A stretch of DNA of 64,000 bases, taken from the NCBI RefSeq assembly GCF_006439395.2, contig NZ_CP083950.1, positions 3,534,001-3,598,000 on the forward strand, read 5' to 3'. A model generated the notes under the pieces. That model worked only from the letters and a program-made list of their open reading frames with translations, was not told the DNA's origin and searched no databases. Below, in pieces: positions 63,866 through 64,000 of the stretch; position 1 is the stretch's first letter; every line of letters begins with the position of its first letter. The position numbers and the translations under genes were made by a program. Origin of the DNA: Mesorhizobium sp. B4-1-4. Lineage in GTDB: Bacteria > Pseudomonadota > Alphaproteobacteria > Rhizobiales > Rhizobiaceae.

Positions 63866-64000
63866 ATGGCCGGCAAATTTCGCGCCGTGTTTCTCTCCAT
63901 AGCGCGCCAACCCAGACCTGCGGCGCTGCTGGCCACCGGCCTTGCGCTGGCCACGGTTTCGGCCTGCAACACCGGCAACGTGCTGTCGCTCGAACCGGCC
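63866..64000 (+). CDS. Putative lipoprotein (5' part only)
   Basis: Only 45 codons lie before the window end. The frame from ATG 63866 opens MAGKFRAVFLSIARQPRP, then a hydrophobic stretch ending in the lipobox LATVSAC (Cys at about residue 34), followed by NTGNVLSLEPA. It is therefore a likely lipoprotein; the rest of the gene is outside the window and the family cannot be named. Confidence 0.55.
   Translation, partial: MAGKFRAVFLSIARQPRPAALLATGLALATVSACNTGNVLSLEPA

Overview
The window reads as chromosomal DNA of a high-GC alphaproteobacterium of the order Rhizobiales, most likely Mesorhizobium or a close relative. This is inferred from protein styles and gene neighbourhoods (an lsrB/vtlR-type LysR gene beside trxB, an Nramp mntH near an E. 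coli-type mntR, DUF3775 and extensin-like proteins) and from palindromic intergenic repeats typical of rhizobia. No sequence search could be run. No rRNA, tRNA, CRISPR array, transposase or integrase was seen.

Left end and repeat-bounded block (1-17300). After the start of a YpfJ-like metallopeptidase gene and two small hypothetical genes comes mntR, a manganese-responsive regulator. A segment of about 720 bp holding most of mntR, its upstream region and the first codons of a FAD monooxygenase gene occurs twice as a near-identical direct repeat (1229-1949 and 13588-14307). The repeats bracket about 11.6 kb of catabolic genes: a GntR/FCD regulator, an Ehu-type polar amino-acid ABC transporter (four genes), two M24-fold hydrolases of the creatinase/ectoine-hydrolase type, and a complete heterotetrameric sarcosine oxidase (soxBDAG). 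Together these look like an uptake, ring or amide hydrolysis, and oxidative N-demethylation pathway for an unidentified N-methylated compound. Beyond the right repeat lie the intact monooxygenase gene and mntH, which suggests the block was inserted between mntR and mntH. The right mntR copy is a pseudogene that has lost its C-terminal metal-ligand region.

Middle (17350-46000). These are mostly housekeeping, stress and regulatory genes: a PIMT-like methyltransferase, a DHFR-like protein, LysR/LysE, SDR/MarR and MFS/ArsR divergent pairs with visible operators, carB, an AT-rich two-gene insert with a pentapeptide-repeat protein, DUF4142 and DUF899 proteins, a sugar ABC transporter without its ATPase, GNAT, a lytic transglycosylase, ogt, a cold-shock protein, GST, two overlapping EAL proteins, an aspartate-type aminotransferase, a cupin and a GGDEF-EAL protein. 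Large palindromic repeats sit mainly between convergent genes.

Right end (46185-64000). This part holds an EF-G-like GTPase, a candidate small RNA with an anti-Shine-Dalgarno loop, lsrB-trxB, an Lrp regulator, and a lipopolysaccharide inner-core locus. The locus has a GT2 gene and gmhB-gmhA-hldE on the minus strand, hldD-waaF-waaC on the plus strand, and a LysE-type exporter and a Phd/PemK toxin-antitoxin module between the two arms. It is followed by greA, a TPR protein, DUF3775, an extensin-like protein and the start of a lipoprotein gene.
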